Source of the DNA: Pedobacter sp. BMA
Lineage (GTDB): Bacteria; Bacteroidota; Bacteroidia; Sphingobacteriales; Sphingobacteriaceae
Length of the DNA: 64,000 nucleotides
Direction: 5' to 3'
Assembly: GCF_001027745.1 (NCBI RefSeq)
Contig: NZ_LECU01000006.1
Span: 1 to 64,000, forward strand
Shown piece by piece: positions 9,063 through 18,581 of this stretch. The notes under the pieces are model-generated. The model was not told the origin of the DNA. It saw only the letters and a program-made list of their open reading frames with translations, and did no database searches. Position 1 is the first letter of the stretch. The number at the start of each line of letters is the position of its first letter. The translations under genes and the position numbers were made by a program.

Positions 9063-11675
9063 CTATTGAATGGCTATTTTTTGTCGCTCAACATTCCAGC
9101 CGTAATATTCGATTGATAAATTACTTCCGCCGGAAGGATATTCGATGGTAATCGTTTTGCTTTCCCCAGGAAGAACGCTCACATAATTATCATCGTAAAA
9201 TGCCGGCAATATCCGTTTGCCCGTGCCGCTTTCAATCAAAGCAACACGGTTAAAAAAGGCCACCGGGTTACCTGATGGATTACTCAGCGTTACACTAACC
9301 TGATTACTTTTCTGCTTAGCAGCAGTAACCTTTAATGCCGCTTGTTTTATATTTTTCAAGCCTGAATACTCACCGTCCTTACCCGCAAGCCAGTAAATAT
9401 TATCACTGATAACCTGCTGCTTAATATTTAAAAGTTTCAATGAAACAAAAATACCTTCTTTTTTATCAAGCTTTTTCAGAAAGTCGGTTAATGGAAAATA
9501 CCTGCGTACGGAAGAGGGCCCAATTGAATTAAATGCCTGCGAATAAAAATAATCTTTACCGTCCATATCATAAACCTTTGCCTGAACCATGAGGTTAGTC
9601 AGGTCGGTTAGTCCGTTATTCACCACAGTTACCATGCTGTCTAATGGGTTCATCATGATGTGTAATGGCTCACTGCCTTTACGTAGACCATACAAACAGG
9701 CATTGGGGTCCAGGTAATAGTCGTACATCTGTCCACGTAATGCAGTCCACGGATTTTGTGTTTTCCAGATAATGGAGCCAGTATACCAATCCCACATCTT
9801 ATTTGAAAAACCTTCCATAAGCGCACGATACTGATCGTAATTGACCAGCTGAGCTTTCATTGCAAAATCCCTGGCATCTTTAGCCTTACCATAAGGATTA
9901 ATGTATTGATCATAACCAATATATTTATGGTAGTCCCATACCGAATCCAGCTTACTTCCGAACTGTGGCGCTACCATATTTTCCTTTGGCATAAAACGTT
10001 CAAGCGATTCGTAATCACCAACGCCTACAGAACCAACCTCTGAGTTATACGGAAATGTCTTTACCCCCCAGAAATGTTTTGGATCTTGTATACCATATGG
10101 ACCATCACCATTTCCACCCAGTGCATTGAACGACATTTCATCGCTGTTTGAAAAGTCAAAAAATTTGCGCGTACCATCAAGGCGTGGTAAAATGTCATTC
10201 TTTATCGGATTTAAAATATCGTCAGGTGGGGTAATCTCGTTACCACCACACCAAAAGGCAAGAGAAGCATGATTTCTAACCATTTTTACCTGATCTTCTA
10301 TCGCAGTTAATACCAATGGATGGTTATCGGGATAATTCCGCCTGGTCCACTGATCTTCTTTTTTCATTGGATCTACCCAACGGCCATTACAGTCGCCGCT
10401 AAACCAAAAATCCTGAAAAACCAATAAGCCATATTTATCACAGGCATTATAAAACTCCGGGCGCTCCAGAATAGCACCGCCCCAGATTCTGATCAGGTTC
10501 AGGTTCATATCCTTATGATACCTGATTTCAGCATCATAACGCGCATCAGTAAACCGCAGCATCGCATCCGAAATAATCCAGTTACCACCCTTAATAAAAA
10601 TTTTCTGCCCATTCACATAGGTACCCATACTTTGAGTATGCTCATTCCAGATATTATCAATCTGTCTGATCCCTACATTCAGATTTTCCTGGTCCAACAC
10701 TTGTTCTGCACTGATAAACTTAATGTTCATCGGATACAAATCCTGTTTACCATAACCACTGGGCCACCATAACTTCGGATTTTCCAAAGCCAGATCTGCA
10801 AAGGCAACCTCAGTATTCTTGTTTGCAGCAACAGAGATAGTTTTGCTTATCGTTTTACCTGCAATCTGATATTGTAAAATACCGGAAACTGGTTTCCCGG
10901 TTGGGTTTTCAACTTCTACAGAAACTTTAATGATGGCAGACTTCTGTTGTGAATCTGGCAAACGTTTTCCGGGAACAAGCGTCACCACGTGTGGATTCTG
11001 GATGTTAATACCTTTGGTTTTTTCTATAGTTACTTTATCCCATATACCGGTATTCCGATCGCGGATGGGCTGAATCCAATCCCATCCCGCAGTATATTGG
11101 GTGGTTAGATTTTTGGCAATGGTACCATCTCCACCTTGTCCGCCGTTCGGGTCACCCGGAAAATCAGGCGGGTAAACAATAACAGCCAAACGGTTTTTAC
11201 CTGTAGCATTTAAAAGCCTGGTAATGTTATATTTTGCCCTGATGTGCATGCCCACATGCGTTTGCGGATTTACCTTTTTACCATTCAGATAAAACTCAGC
11301 TTTGTAGTTAATCCCGCGGAATTCCAGATAAACCTGTTCATTGCCAATGGCTTTTTCATTGAAATCCTTGACAAACCAATAAGTATAATAGTCGTTTCCC
11401 GTATGATAAACGTCAGGAATCTTTAAGTTGTTCATCCCGTAAAACGGATCAGGAACTTTTTGATTATTAAGTAATGTAGTCAACACTGTGCCCGGTACCG
11501 TAGCCGGAAGCCAGTTAGATAACCGGTAGGCCACATCCGAAAGCTGAATGCCATTTACTTTTACATCCTTGATATTACTGCAAAACCAGTCTTTATTAAG
11601 TTCATAACGTTGTTGCGCTCCAGCTACAAGACTAAAGCAGATTAACCCCAGCAATAAAATTTTTCTCATGTTCAT
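9063..11675 (-). CDS. glycoside hydrolase family 2, beta-mannosidase / endo-beta-mannosidase type
   Basis: Large secreted GH2 enzyme (about 870 residues). After a signal peptide ending near VAGAQ come a jelly-roll sugar-binding domain (about 40-230), Ig-like domains, the TIM barrel (about 355-700) and C-terminal Ig-like domains. The likely acid/base is Glu in WCGGNE and the nucleophile Glu in YNSEVG (residues 489 and 555 counted from the longer open start at 11702). The acid/base context GGNE differs from the NGSD of exo-beta-glucosaminidases such as CsxA and favours the mannosidase or mannosylglycoprotein endo-beta-mannosidase branch; substrate remains inferred. The start MNMRK at 11675 is chosen because it gives a clean signal peptide. 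It follows a GH29 gene by about 220 bp. Confidence 0.85.
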   Translation of the reverse strand: MNMRKILLLGLICFSLVAGAQQRYELNKDWFCSNIKDVKVNGIQLSDVAYRLSNWLPATVPGTVLTTLLNNQKVPDPFYGMNNLKIPDVYHTGNDYYTYWFVKDFNEKAIGNEQVYLEFRGINYKAEFYLNGKKVNPQTHVGMHIRAKYNITRLLNATGKNRLAVIVYPPDFPGDPNGGQGGDGTIAKNLTTQYTAGWDWIQPIRDRNTGIWDKVTIEKTKGINIQNPHVVTLVPGKRLPDSQQKSAIIKVSVEVENPTGKPVSGILQYQIAGKTISKTISVAANKNTEVAFADLALENPKLWWPSGYGKQDLYPMNIKFISAEQVLDQENLNVGIRQIDNIWNEHTQSMGTYVNGQKIFIKGGNWIISDAMLRFTDARYDAEIRYHKDMNLNLIRIWGGAILERPEFYNACDKYGLLVFQDFWFSGDCNGRWVDPMKKEDQWTRRNYPDNHPLVLTAIEDQVKMVRNHASLAFWCGGNEITPPDDILNPIKNDILPRLDGTRKFFDFSNSDEMSFNALGGNGDGPYGIQDPKHFWGVKTFPYNSEVGSVGVGDYESLERFMPKENMVAPQFGSKLDSVWDYHKYIGYDQYINPYGKAKDARDFAMKAQLVNYDQYRALMEGFSNKMWDWYTGSIIWKTQNPWTALRGQMYDYYLDPNACLYGLRKGSEPLHIMMNPLDSMVTVVNNGLTDLTNLMVQAKVYDMDGKDYFYSQAFNSIGPSSVRRYFPLTDFLKKLDKKEGIFVSLKLLNIKQQVISDNIYWLAGKDGEYSGLKNIKQAALKVTAAKQKSNQVSVTLSNPSGNPVAFFNRVALIESGTGKRILPAFYDDNYVSVLPGESKTITIEYPSGGSNLSIEYYGWNVERQKIAIQ

Positions 11676-11823
11676 TGATTTGTTTAGTTTACTAATTCCC
11701 ATCGGTTAAATGGGTCAGGCCAGTCGTCACGCAATCAATCCGGGGGTATTGTCTACGATTTGTATCAACCTGTATCTGTCATTAATCATCGACATCATTT
11801 CCGACGCCAATAAATTACTAAAG

Positions 11824-11835
11824 TAAAACGTTTTA
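11824..11835. promoter_or_regulatory. candidate LacI-type operator upstream of GH2 gene
   Basis: Perfect 12-bp palindrome TAAAACGTTTTA in the gap between the GH29 and GH2 genes. A CG-centred A/T-rich palindrome is typical of LacI-family operators. A related palindrome (AACAAACGTTTGTT) lies upstream of nagB at 22867, and a LacI regulator is encoded at 24996-26009. Binding is inference. Confidence 0.4.
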
Positions 11836-11899
11836 TGATTTTTCCCGCCAAATAATAAAATATTTTCGCCTTTCGAGCTATATTTAACAAAAATACGAC

Positions 11900-13228
11900 C
11901 TAAATCACCTCTAATACTACCACGTTATCGATAGCAGGATCACTATAGATATTAGAAATCTCATACTTGCCTTTTTTGAAATTAACTTTAACAGGCATTC
12001 CGCCCTGCAGGCGGTAAGCTTTTTTGATTTTCTTAAAACCTGTGGGCGCAAAGCTTACAGAAATATAGTCAGAGTTAAGAAAGTGCAGATATATTTTATT
12101 GCCTCTTTGGGTCATACTCCAGGCTTTTTCAGGTTTCAAAAACCCGGCTTTCGTACCATAAATACTTTCACCGTTAATTTTTAGCCACTCCCCTACCTCA
12201 TTTAGCCTGCCCTGAAACTCAGGCTGAATTTTACCGTTTGGCATCGGACCGATATTTAATAACAGATTAGATCCCAGGCTTGCAGCTTTCACCAGCATGT
12301 GCACGAGTTGCTTTGACGATTTGTAGCCTGTATCACTTAAATTATATCCCCACGAATTGGATATCGTTTCGCAGGTTTCTAATGGAAGTTGCTCAGATGG
12401 TTTCTGAAAACTTAACCCCGACTTATTCTCTCCGGGCAAATCACGCTCAAACATTTGAAAATCCTCGCCGGCGAAGGGAGTAAGGTGGTGGTTATTACCG
12501 ATCATACACTGGGGTTGCAGTTTATGTATTAAACCATAGATTTCATTATACTTCCAGTCAATCCTCGATGTTCTGTCTGATGAACCTTCCGGCGCAGTCT
12601 GATCCCAGTGCCCATCAAACCAGATTCCACCAATCTCACCATAGTTGGTCAGTAACTCTGTTAACTGGTTTTTCATAAACTGAAGATAACTGGCATAATC
12701 TCCCTTCCCTTTTCTCGCAGAGTATTGACCCGTACGGCCGGTTTCATGTGGATAATCCTCCCGACGCCAGTCAAGCAATGAGTAATATAAGTAAAGTTTA
12801 ATCCCTTGCTTATGACATTCATCTGCCATCATTTTCACCACATCCATTTTGTATGGCGTATTCATAATATTGAAATCCGAATATTTCGTATCCCACATAC
12901 TGAAACCATCGTGGTGGCGTGTGATGAGTGTAATATATTTCATGCCCGCATTCTTAGCTAGGCTTACCCATTGGGCTGCATTAAATTCTACCGGATTAAA
13001 AAAGTCTTTCAGGTTACTGTAATTCGCCACAGTAAGTTTCCTGTCGTTCATCACCCATTCGCCACTGCCCGGAATGCTGAACGGGCCCCAGTGAATAAAT
13101 AAACCGAAGCGGGCATCACTGAACCATTCCCTTTGTTTCAGGTTTGTAGCAGATGGACTGTAATCCTGGGCATGAAGCTGTATAAACCAGAACAATAAAA
13201 ATATCGCAAAAGAAAGTCTTCTCATCAT
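11900..13228 (-). CDS. alpha-L-fucosidase, glycoside hydrolase family 29
   Basis: Removes terminal alpha-L-fucose from glycans by retention. A signal peptide (about 1-20, ending LHAQ) predicts export. Family motifs: FGLFIHWGPFS (41-51), TRHHDGFSMWDT (103-114) and the nucleophile Asp205 in GGIWFDGHWD. The 442 residues cover the catalytic barrel and a short C-terminal beta domain, as in many Bacteroidota GH29A enzymes. It begins 14 bp after the stop of the protease gene at 13243 and precedes the GH2 gene, so the three may be cotranscribed at least in part. GH29 with a GH2 beta-mannosidase type enzyme suggests N-glycan or similar host or plant glycan breakdown, which is inference. Confidence 0.93.
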   Translation of the reverse strand: MMRRLSFAIFLLFWFIQLHAQDYSPSATNLKQREWFSDARFGLFIHWGPFSIPGSGEWVMNDRKLTVANYSNLKDFFNPVEFNAAQWVSLAKNAGMKYITLITRHHDGFSMWDTKYSDFNIMNTPYKMDVVKMMADECHKQGIKLYLYYSLLDWRREDYPHETGRTGQYSARKGKGDYASYLQFMKNQLTELLTNYGEIGGIWFDGHWDQTAPEGSSDRTSRIDWKYNEIYGLIHKLQPQCMIGNNHHLTPFAGEDFQMFERDLPGENKSGLSFQKPSEQLPLETCETISNSWGYNLSDTGYKSSKQLVHMLVKAASLGSNLLLNIGPMPNGKIQPEFQGRLNEVGEWLKINGESIYGTKAGFLKPEKAWSMTQRGNKIYLHFLNSDYISVSFAPTGFKKIKKAYRLQGGMPVKVNFKKGKYEISNIYSDPAIDNVVVLEVI

Positions 13229-13242
13229 GGCATCCGGTTAAT

Positions 13243-14934
13243 CTAATCAATAGAAGCAGTAGCCTTTGATGGCTTTCCAATCACCTTGTAATTTCCATCA
13301 CCCTTTAAAATCGCGAGCATCTGTGGCTGATTGGTGAACAGGTTCTTAGCCGCAGCCAATTCCTTGTCGTACTGAAAGCTTTGCTCAATGCGGCCTTTTT
13401 CATAAAAATAACGACTCACAATCTGCGTTTCCAGTACGCGCTTGATTTCAGCCTTATGCGTTACCAGGTCGGTCTTTTTAGCAGAAGTTAATCTGGCCTT
13501 CAAATCATCCAGATCATTCTTTACCTCTACCGACTTATTTTCCTTCTCTGCCTCTGTACGGAGTTCGGCAAGTAACCTTTCCGTACGACTTTGATAACTA
13601 AGATCTTTATCTGCTAAACCATTTGTGAAGGCACTGTAATCGGCATCAGTTAGTTGAAAAGATTTAGCAGAAGCTACATTCTGATTCGCTTTCCGGTATT
13701 GATTGGCGTAATTGAAAAACTGATTTTTGTTAATCATCGCAATCGTGATCGGGCTCAATTTATCTGCACTCACTACCACATCAGGGTATACGCCGTTACC
13801 ACTATAAACATTTCGCCCGGATTTTGTATTGTACATTACCATTACCGAATCTGCAAACCGTCCTGCTATGCCATTTACATCTTTATGTGCATAGTCGAGT
13901 TTTTGAATACATCTGCCAGAAGGCGTGTAATATTTGGCTACGGTCACCTTTACCAGACTGTTATACGGCAGATTGAAAGTTTGCTGCACTAGCCCCTTTC
14001 CGTAACTCCGCTGACCAACAATGATCCCACGGTCCAGATCCTGCAACGAGCCTGCTACAATTTCCGATGCCGACGCAGAATTGCCATTTACCAGCACAAC
14101 AAGTGGCAAATCAGCCGCAATAGGTGCAGATAGTGTTTTGTATGCAATAGTTTTTTCTGCATTTTTTCCTTTTTGTGTTACAATCAGCTGATCCTTCCCC
14201 ACGAAAAGGTTAACAATTTTAACCGCTTCCTGCAAAATACCGCCTCCGTTATTTCTCAAATCCAATACTATACCTTTTGGATTTTCTTTTTGTATAGCAA
14301 CAAGGGCATCCTTTACCTCCTGTCCGGAGTTTTCTAAAAACTTATCTAGTTTAATATACCCTATCCCATCCCCAACCATCCCTGAATAGGAAACATTAGG
14401 CTGCTTAATTTCATCACGTACTAATTTTTTACTGAGTTCCTTGCCCTCACGGATGATAACCAGATCCACAGGGGTACCTTTCGGGCCACGCAACAGCTGG
14501 CTTATCTCCTGCCGCTCTTTACCCTTTACTGCAATGCCATTGATGCTTACCACCTGATCGCCAGATTTTATGTCGCCTTTGTTCGCTGGATACCCCTCAC
14601 TAATGTCGTTCACAAACAATTTCCCATCGATGAATACAGTGCTGGCCCCGATTCCCCCATATTGCGTACTTACATATTTTAATTTGTAGTCCTCTATCTC
14701 CGATTCAGGTACATACTCCGTGTAAGGATCAAGGCTGTCTAACATGGCGTCGATGCCCGTTTTCATCAGTTGGGGCGCATTGGTATCATCAACATAATTG
14801 ATGTTGATCTCCTTATACAGGGAGGCAAAAATATCCAGGTTCTTAGATACCAGAAACAAATCTTCTTTAAAAGAATAAGATAGAACCGCACCACTGAATG
14901 CTGCTGCAAAAAGAACATATTTTAATTTTTTCAT
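13243..14934 (-). CDS. C-terminal processing peptidase, family S41 (CtpA/Prc-like)
   Basis: Periplasmic serine protease acting on protein C-termini. It starts with a membrane anchor or signal (MKKLKYVLFAAAF...), then a helical region, a PDZ domain (about 75-165) and the S41 core. The Ser/Lys dyad is Ser288 (second Ser in SASASE) and Lys313 (YGKG), with the family's spacing of 25. The frame is open to 15000, but the ATG at 14934 is preferred because AAAGGG precedes it at a good distance and it gives a normal signal segment. A coiled charged C-terminal extension (about 420-560) is typical of Bacteroidota members. It lies 14 bp upstream of the fucosidase gene. Confidence 0.92.
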   Translation of the reverse strand: MKKLKYVLFAAAFSGAVLSYSFKEDLFLVSKNLDIFASLYKEININYVDDTNAPQLMKTGIDAMLDSLDPYTEYVPESEIEDYKLKYVSTQYGGIGASTVFIDGKLFVNDISEGYPANKGDIKSGDQVVSINGIAVKGKERQEISQLLRGPKGTPVDLVIIREGKELSKKLVRDEIKQPNVSYSGMVGDGIGYIKLDKFLENSGQEVKDALVAIQKENPKGIVLDLRNNGGGILQEAVKIVNLFVGKDQLIVTQKGKNAEKTIAYKTLSAPIAADLPLVVLVNGNSASASEIVAGSLQDLDRGIIVGQRSYGKGLVQQTFNLPYNSLVKVTVAKYYTPSGRCIQKLDYAHKDVNGIAGRFADSVMVMYNTKSGRNVYSGNGVYPDVVVSADKLSPITIAMINKNQFFNYANQYRKANQNVASAKSFQLTDADYSAFTNGLADKDLSYQSRTERLLAELRTEAEKENKSVEVKNDLDDLKARLTSAKKTDLVTHKAEIKRVLETQIVSRYFYEKGRIEQSFQYDKELAAAKNLFTNQPQMLAILKGDGNYKVIGKPSKATASID

Positions 14935-15095
14935 TCCCTTTAGATTGTAGATCCGATGAAACAGCTCAGCGCATAGCCGGGATTGCTCGGTTATAAACAA
15001 AGTAAATGTACAAAAACCTCAAAGGATTAAAAACAGTAAAATAGGAAAGTGGGTAAATTAAGCGTTACCCATAGGGGTGGCCCGAAGGTTAGTAA

Positions 15096-15311
15096 CTACA
15101 ATCTGTTACCCTTTGTATCGGCTAACGCTTTTTGAATGGTAAACTCAATATAAGTGCGGTCGCGTTTAACCAAACGCATCAAATCTGTCACCAACTGATC
15201 TTCATTACCCGGTGTAAAATCCAAAGGCTCATTTGCAAGGTCGCGGTATTTACGTAAGAACTTTGTTTTTACCTTAAATGCAGTTTCTGAAGTAAGTTGA
15301 AAATTAGCCAT
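15096..15311 (-). CDS. small protein of unknown function
   Basis: 71 residues from the ATG at 15311 (MANFQLTSETAF). I do not recognise a family. The protein is basic in its first half (KVKTKFLRKYRD) and helical overall, with no signal or membrane segment. A longer start at 15332 is unlikely because a -7 promoter element (TACTTTTG, 15330-15337) overlaps it, so transcription would begin after that codon. It lies alone between the S41 protease and a divergent outer-membrane protein gene. Confidence 0.65.
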   Translation of the reverse strand: MANFQLTSETAFKVKTKFLRKYRDLANEPLDFTPGNEDQLVTDLMRLVKRDRTYIEFTIQKALADTKGNRL

Positions 15312-15329
15312 AGCACTTTTTATTTGCTG

Positions 15330-15337
15330 CAAAAGTA
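15330..15337 (-). promoter_or_regulatory. -7 element of small gene
   Basis: TACTTTTG on the minus strand, 19 bp before the ATG at 15311. It decides the start of that gene. No clear -33 element. Confidence 0.5.
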
Positions 15338-15482
15338 ATAAAAAATATTTGTTAAGGATTGTGCTTTTAATCGCGCGGATGATAAATTATGCGCAGAAAG
15401 AGTTTCTGCACGATAATTGTGTTAAATCGCCGTTATAAAACCTAAACACATATTAAAGCCTTTTGAACTAAAAAAATCAATT

Positions 15483-16085
15483 ATGAAAAAGATCATTTTA
15501 TCTGTTGTTTTCCTAACAGTAAGTTGGGCAGCAGCTCAGGCACAAAGTTTTAACCTCGGTGTTAAAGCAGGTGTAAATCTTGCCAAAATAAATGCTGATT
15601 TTGCCAGCGAAGAAAACAGATTGGGTTACCAGATTGGTGCCTGGGCACGCATTGGTGGCTCCAGCTTTTATGTACAGCCCGAAGCTTACATTGGCAGTAA
15701 AGGAAATAAATTTGTTAGTGTGACTACAAATAACGGTACCGAGGTATCGGCAGAAGGTAAGGTTAAATTTACCACATTAGATGTGCCGGTTTTACTGGGA
15801 ACTAAATTCGGTGCGAAAAACTTAAACTTCCGCTTAATGGCCGGCCCTGTAATTTCATTTGTATTGGATGAAAATTCCAGCTTTAGCTCGGCCTATCAGC
15901 AGGCTACAGATTTTGATAACTACAAAAACCAGGCGTTGGGCTTACAGGCAGGTGCCGGTGTAGATGTAGGTGCAATTTCTGTCGACTTACGTTACGAAGC
16001 TGGTTTATCTAATATTAGCAAAAGCGAAAAGTATAGCCAGAAACCGAACTTGTTTCAGTTGAGTTTAGGGTTTAAGATATTGTAA
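15483..16085 (+). CDS. PorT-family outer membrane beta-barrel protein
   Basis: 200-residue protein with a signal peptide (cleavage after AAAQAQ, about residue 21) followed by alternating beta strands such as FNLGVKAGVNLAKI and YQIGAWARIG and a last strand ending in FKIL, as in the small eight-stranded outer-membrane proteins of PF13568. Such proteins have no enzyme motifs; their roles range from structure to adhesion, and none can be assigned here. It stands alone with its own hairpin terminator. Confidence 0.85.
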   Translation: MKKIILSVVFLTVSWAAAQAQSFNLGVKAGVNLAKINADFASEENRLGYQIGAWARIGGSSFYVQPEAYIGSKGNKFVSVTTNNGTEVSAEGKVKFTTLDVPVLLGTKFGAKNLNFRLMAGPVISFVLDENSSFSSAYQQATDFDNYKNQALGLQAGAGVDVGAISVDLRYEAGLSNISKSEKYSQKPNLFQLSLGFKIL

Positions 16086-16093
16086 AATAGAAT

Positions 16094-16120
16094 GAAAAGA
16101 GCACGTAATGTGCTCTTTTC
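16094..16120. terminator. terminator after PorT-family gene
   Basis: Perfect 11-bp stem GAAAAGAGCAC / GTGCTCTTTTC with a 5-nt loop, 8 bp after the stop codon. It may also serve the convergent DUF4397 gene. Confidence 0.8.
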
Positions 16121-16137
16121 ATCTCTTAAGAGCAACA

Positions 16138-16935
16138 CTATCTTATTAAAAAAAACGAAACATAAGGTCGACGTGGTGCAGTACTGATACCACTATAACC
16201 ACTCGCAAATATTGTATAAACACGCTGATTTAAAAATGTACTTGCACTGGTATAATTTGCAAGAACTGTTGCGGTAGTTATCGCCGCGCCAGCAGGTCTT
16301 ATTTTCCAGGTTTTAGACTGAGCTGCCCTAAGTTTAATCTCATTTGTAATATTCAGATAACTTACATTTCCCGCTATCAAAGAATCAAGGGAGTTATCCG
16401 TTGCGCTTGTTCCATAATATAAGTCAACAGCTGGCACATTGGGCATTAAATTGATAAACCGGTATTTACAATATGCAGTATCTGGCCTGGCAAAGTTTTC
16501 CTCAGTTAAAACTGTTTTTGTATTACTTGTGGTATCAGTAATATGTGCCACGTAGTTTTTCCCTCCAACAATTTGCAATGTTGTAGAGTATAAAACCAGT
16601 GAATCTGTTCCATCATCTTTCTTTTTAGGAAGGATAATAGACAACTTTAAATTCCCCGGTGTTACTGCAAGAAAGTCCGCGGTCGAACTTCCCCCCGTAT
16701 TATAGCCTCCGCCTGGAAATGGTGTCCGCGCCGTTATTACACTACTCACCCTTTTATCATTAATTTTGATAGCAACTGCACGGTTATTGTAATAATAGGA
16801 TACATAATTAACTTTCAAAAGCGCTTCATCTCCCGTTAATTTAACGGTATCCCCATAATCTAAAACATTCTTAGTACAGCCGGCTAATGCAAGGGCTATA
16901 AAGAAGCTCCAAAATAAATTCAAAAATATCTTCAT
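16138..16935 (-). CDS. DUF4397-type lipoprotein downstream of SusCD
   Basis: 265-residue lipoprotein with lipobox LAGC at Cys20. After the signal come two beta-rich segments; the second, with YCKYRFINLMPNVPAVDLYYG, is the DUF4397 signature in which a strand-NLSPDxPxVDVYxxG-like motif is found. Last gene of a presumed susC-susD-DUF4397 operon, 23 bp after susD. Proteins in this place are often surface glycan-binding or accessory lipoproteins (SGBP-like), but a binding role here is inference. Confidence 0.75.
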   Translation of the reverse strand: MKIFLNLFWSFFIALALAGCTKNVLDYGDTVKLTGDEALLKVNYVSYYYNNRAVAIKINDKRVSSVITARTPFPGGGYNTGGSSTADFLAVTPGNLKLSIILPKKKDDGTDSLVLYSTTLQIVGGKNYVAHITDTTSNTKTVLTEENFARPDTAYCKYRFINLMPNVPAVDLYYGTSATDNSLDSLIAGNVSYLNITNEIKLRAAQSKTWKIRPAGAAITTATVLANYTSASTFLNQRVYTIFASGYSGISTAPRRPYVSFFLIR

Positions 16936-16958
16936 TGTAATAAATTTAAAGTGAAAAA

Positions 16959-18569
16959 TTAAGGCTGACTAAACCATGTTTCCTTTGTCATATAATCTAC
17001 GTCTAAACCACCCCATTTCCTAAGCTCGTCTGAATTCCATACATATTCTGAATTATAACGAGGCCTGAAACGATAAGCATACTTACCTCCCAAAAGCAAA
17101 TCTGCTGTTGGAATCTGGTAAAATTGCCGAAAGGTAGTTGCATTGTAATGGTGTTTCCGAAGATCACACCACTGCTCCATTCCACCCCATCCCCACTGCG
17201 CTATATATTTCTGTCCCATAATATCAGCCAGGGTTAACGTTGAAGCATTTTGAGCAACTTCAGCAGAGGCCATATATGTGTTTATTTCTGCATCAGTAAT
17301 CGCTGCATCCGGAGTTTTTGACGCCCTGCCATAAGTATTATAAAAGGCCATATGTCCCCTGATACCTGCTACGTAAGCTGTATAAGCTTCTGCCGTTTTC
17401 CCCTGTAAAAATAGTGCCTCAGCTTTAGCAAACTGCAACTGAGAATAAGTCATTAATGGATAGCGTGCAGCATCAGCAAATATATATTTGCCATTATAGG
17501 TAATCGCACCAGTAGGAATTGAACCAAATACTATTGGCAAACCTGAAGTGCTGCTTCCTTGAGTTGGTGTGCCCGCAATATACCTGCCCAATGTGGCGGT
17601 TGCCGTACTCGCCGGAAGCATTCTGCTTAAACGGGGGTCTGTTGAAGTTGTTGGGTTCGTTGTAGCAGTACCCTTCATTCCTCCAGCTAAATAGTTCAGA
17701 ATTGTAGTAGAAATCCGGCCGTAGTAAGTTGAAGTAGTGCCTGAAGTATTAATATACCCTAAAGTTGGGCCAAATGGATTGGTATCGTCTGTACTTGAGG
17801 CTGAAAAATATACAGTAGCTGATTCCGATTCATTTGCGAATGATAAATTGGTATACTTCGTTACGCTATCAGCATATTGTGTTCTAAACTCAGGCTTATT
17901 AACCAGGTGACTGTATTGCAATGCGTAAACAGCATATACAAATTTACGCCATTTCGCCATATCACCCTTATAAATACCATCTCCTGTAGTTCCGGCTAGT
18001 TGAGAAGCATAGCTAACAGGACTTGTCATATTCGAGTACTTAATTGCCTGTTGGCCATAATATCTTACTTTAGCATAAACTTCAGGCTGATCATGATAAG
18101 GGAATTTCAGCAATCCTGGCGTAAATGCCTCATCTAAAATAATCGGGCCATACATATCTGTTGTCATTTGATAGGCCCAAGCTTTTATGGCATACCCTAT
18201 AGCGGCGTATTCGTATTTCTGATTTGCGACAGCATCGTTAATCAGATTTTCCAAATTCAGACCCAAATCGACATATGTCATCCTCCAGATTACTCCGCCA
18301 TTATCACTTGCAGCAGTGTAACTGTGTTTCTCCCAAACTAAAGATGCATCATCGGTAGATGCTCCTATCAAATTTTGTGTAACCTTCCAAATAAAACGAT
18401 AATCCTGCGAGGTACCGTTGGTCATCTGAAAAAGAATTGGCGGAAGCAGTAGCTCCGCTTTACTTGTTTGCGGAACAGCGGGATTGGTATTAATGTCCAG
18501 GTATTTTTTGCAACCTGCCAGCAAAAGTATTGCTGTCAAAACGAATGATAATTTATATATTATTCTCAT
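16959..18569 (-). CDS. SusD/RagB-like outer membrane lipoprotein
   Basis: Substrate-binding lid of a SusC/SusD import pair at the outer membrane surface. The lipobox LLAGC places lipidation at Cys20; KKYLDINTNPAVPQTSKAELLLPP follows, typical of the SusD-like branch often annotated as SusD/RagB-like (SusD_2 type). The helical TPR-like framework continues to the C-terminus. At 536 residues it is of normal length. It starts 12 bp after the susC gene, so both are surely cotranscribed. The cargo is not readable from the sequence; context points to amino-sugar glycans or, as for many SusD_2 types, peptides. Confidence 0.93.
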   Translation of the reverse strand: MRIIYKLSFVLTAILLLAGCKKYLDINTNPAVPQTSKAELLLPPILFQMTNGTSQDYRFIWKVTQNLIGASTDDASLVWEKHSYTAASDNGGVIWRMTYVDLGLNLENLINDAVANQKYEYAAIGYAIKAWAYQMTTDMYGPIILDEAFTPGLLKFPYHDQPEVYAKVRYYGQQAIKYSNMTSPVSYASQLAGTTGDGIYKGDMAKWRKFVYAVYALQYSHLVNKPEFRTQYADSVTKYTNLSFANESESATVYFSASSTDDTNPFGPTLGYINTSGTTSTYYGRISTTILNYLAGGMKGTATTNPTTSTDPRLSRMLPASTATATLGRYIAGTPTQGSSTSGLPIVFGSIPTGAITYNGKYIFADAARYPLMTYSQLQFAKAEALFLQGKTAEAYTAYVAGIRGHMAFYNTYGRASKTPDAAITDAEINTYMASAEVAQNASTLTLADIMGQKYIAQWGWGGMEQWCDLRKHHYNATTFRQFYQIPTADLLLGGKYAYRFRPRYNSEYVWNSDELRKWGGLDVDYMTKETWFSQP

Positions 18570-18581
18570 GATTTTTTTCTA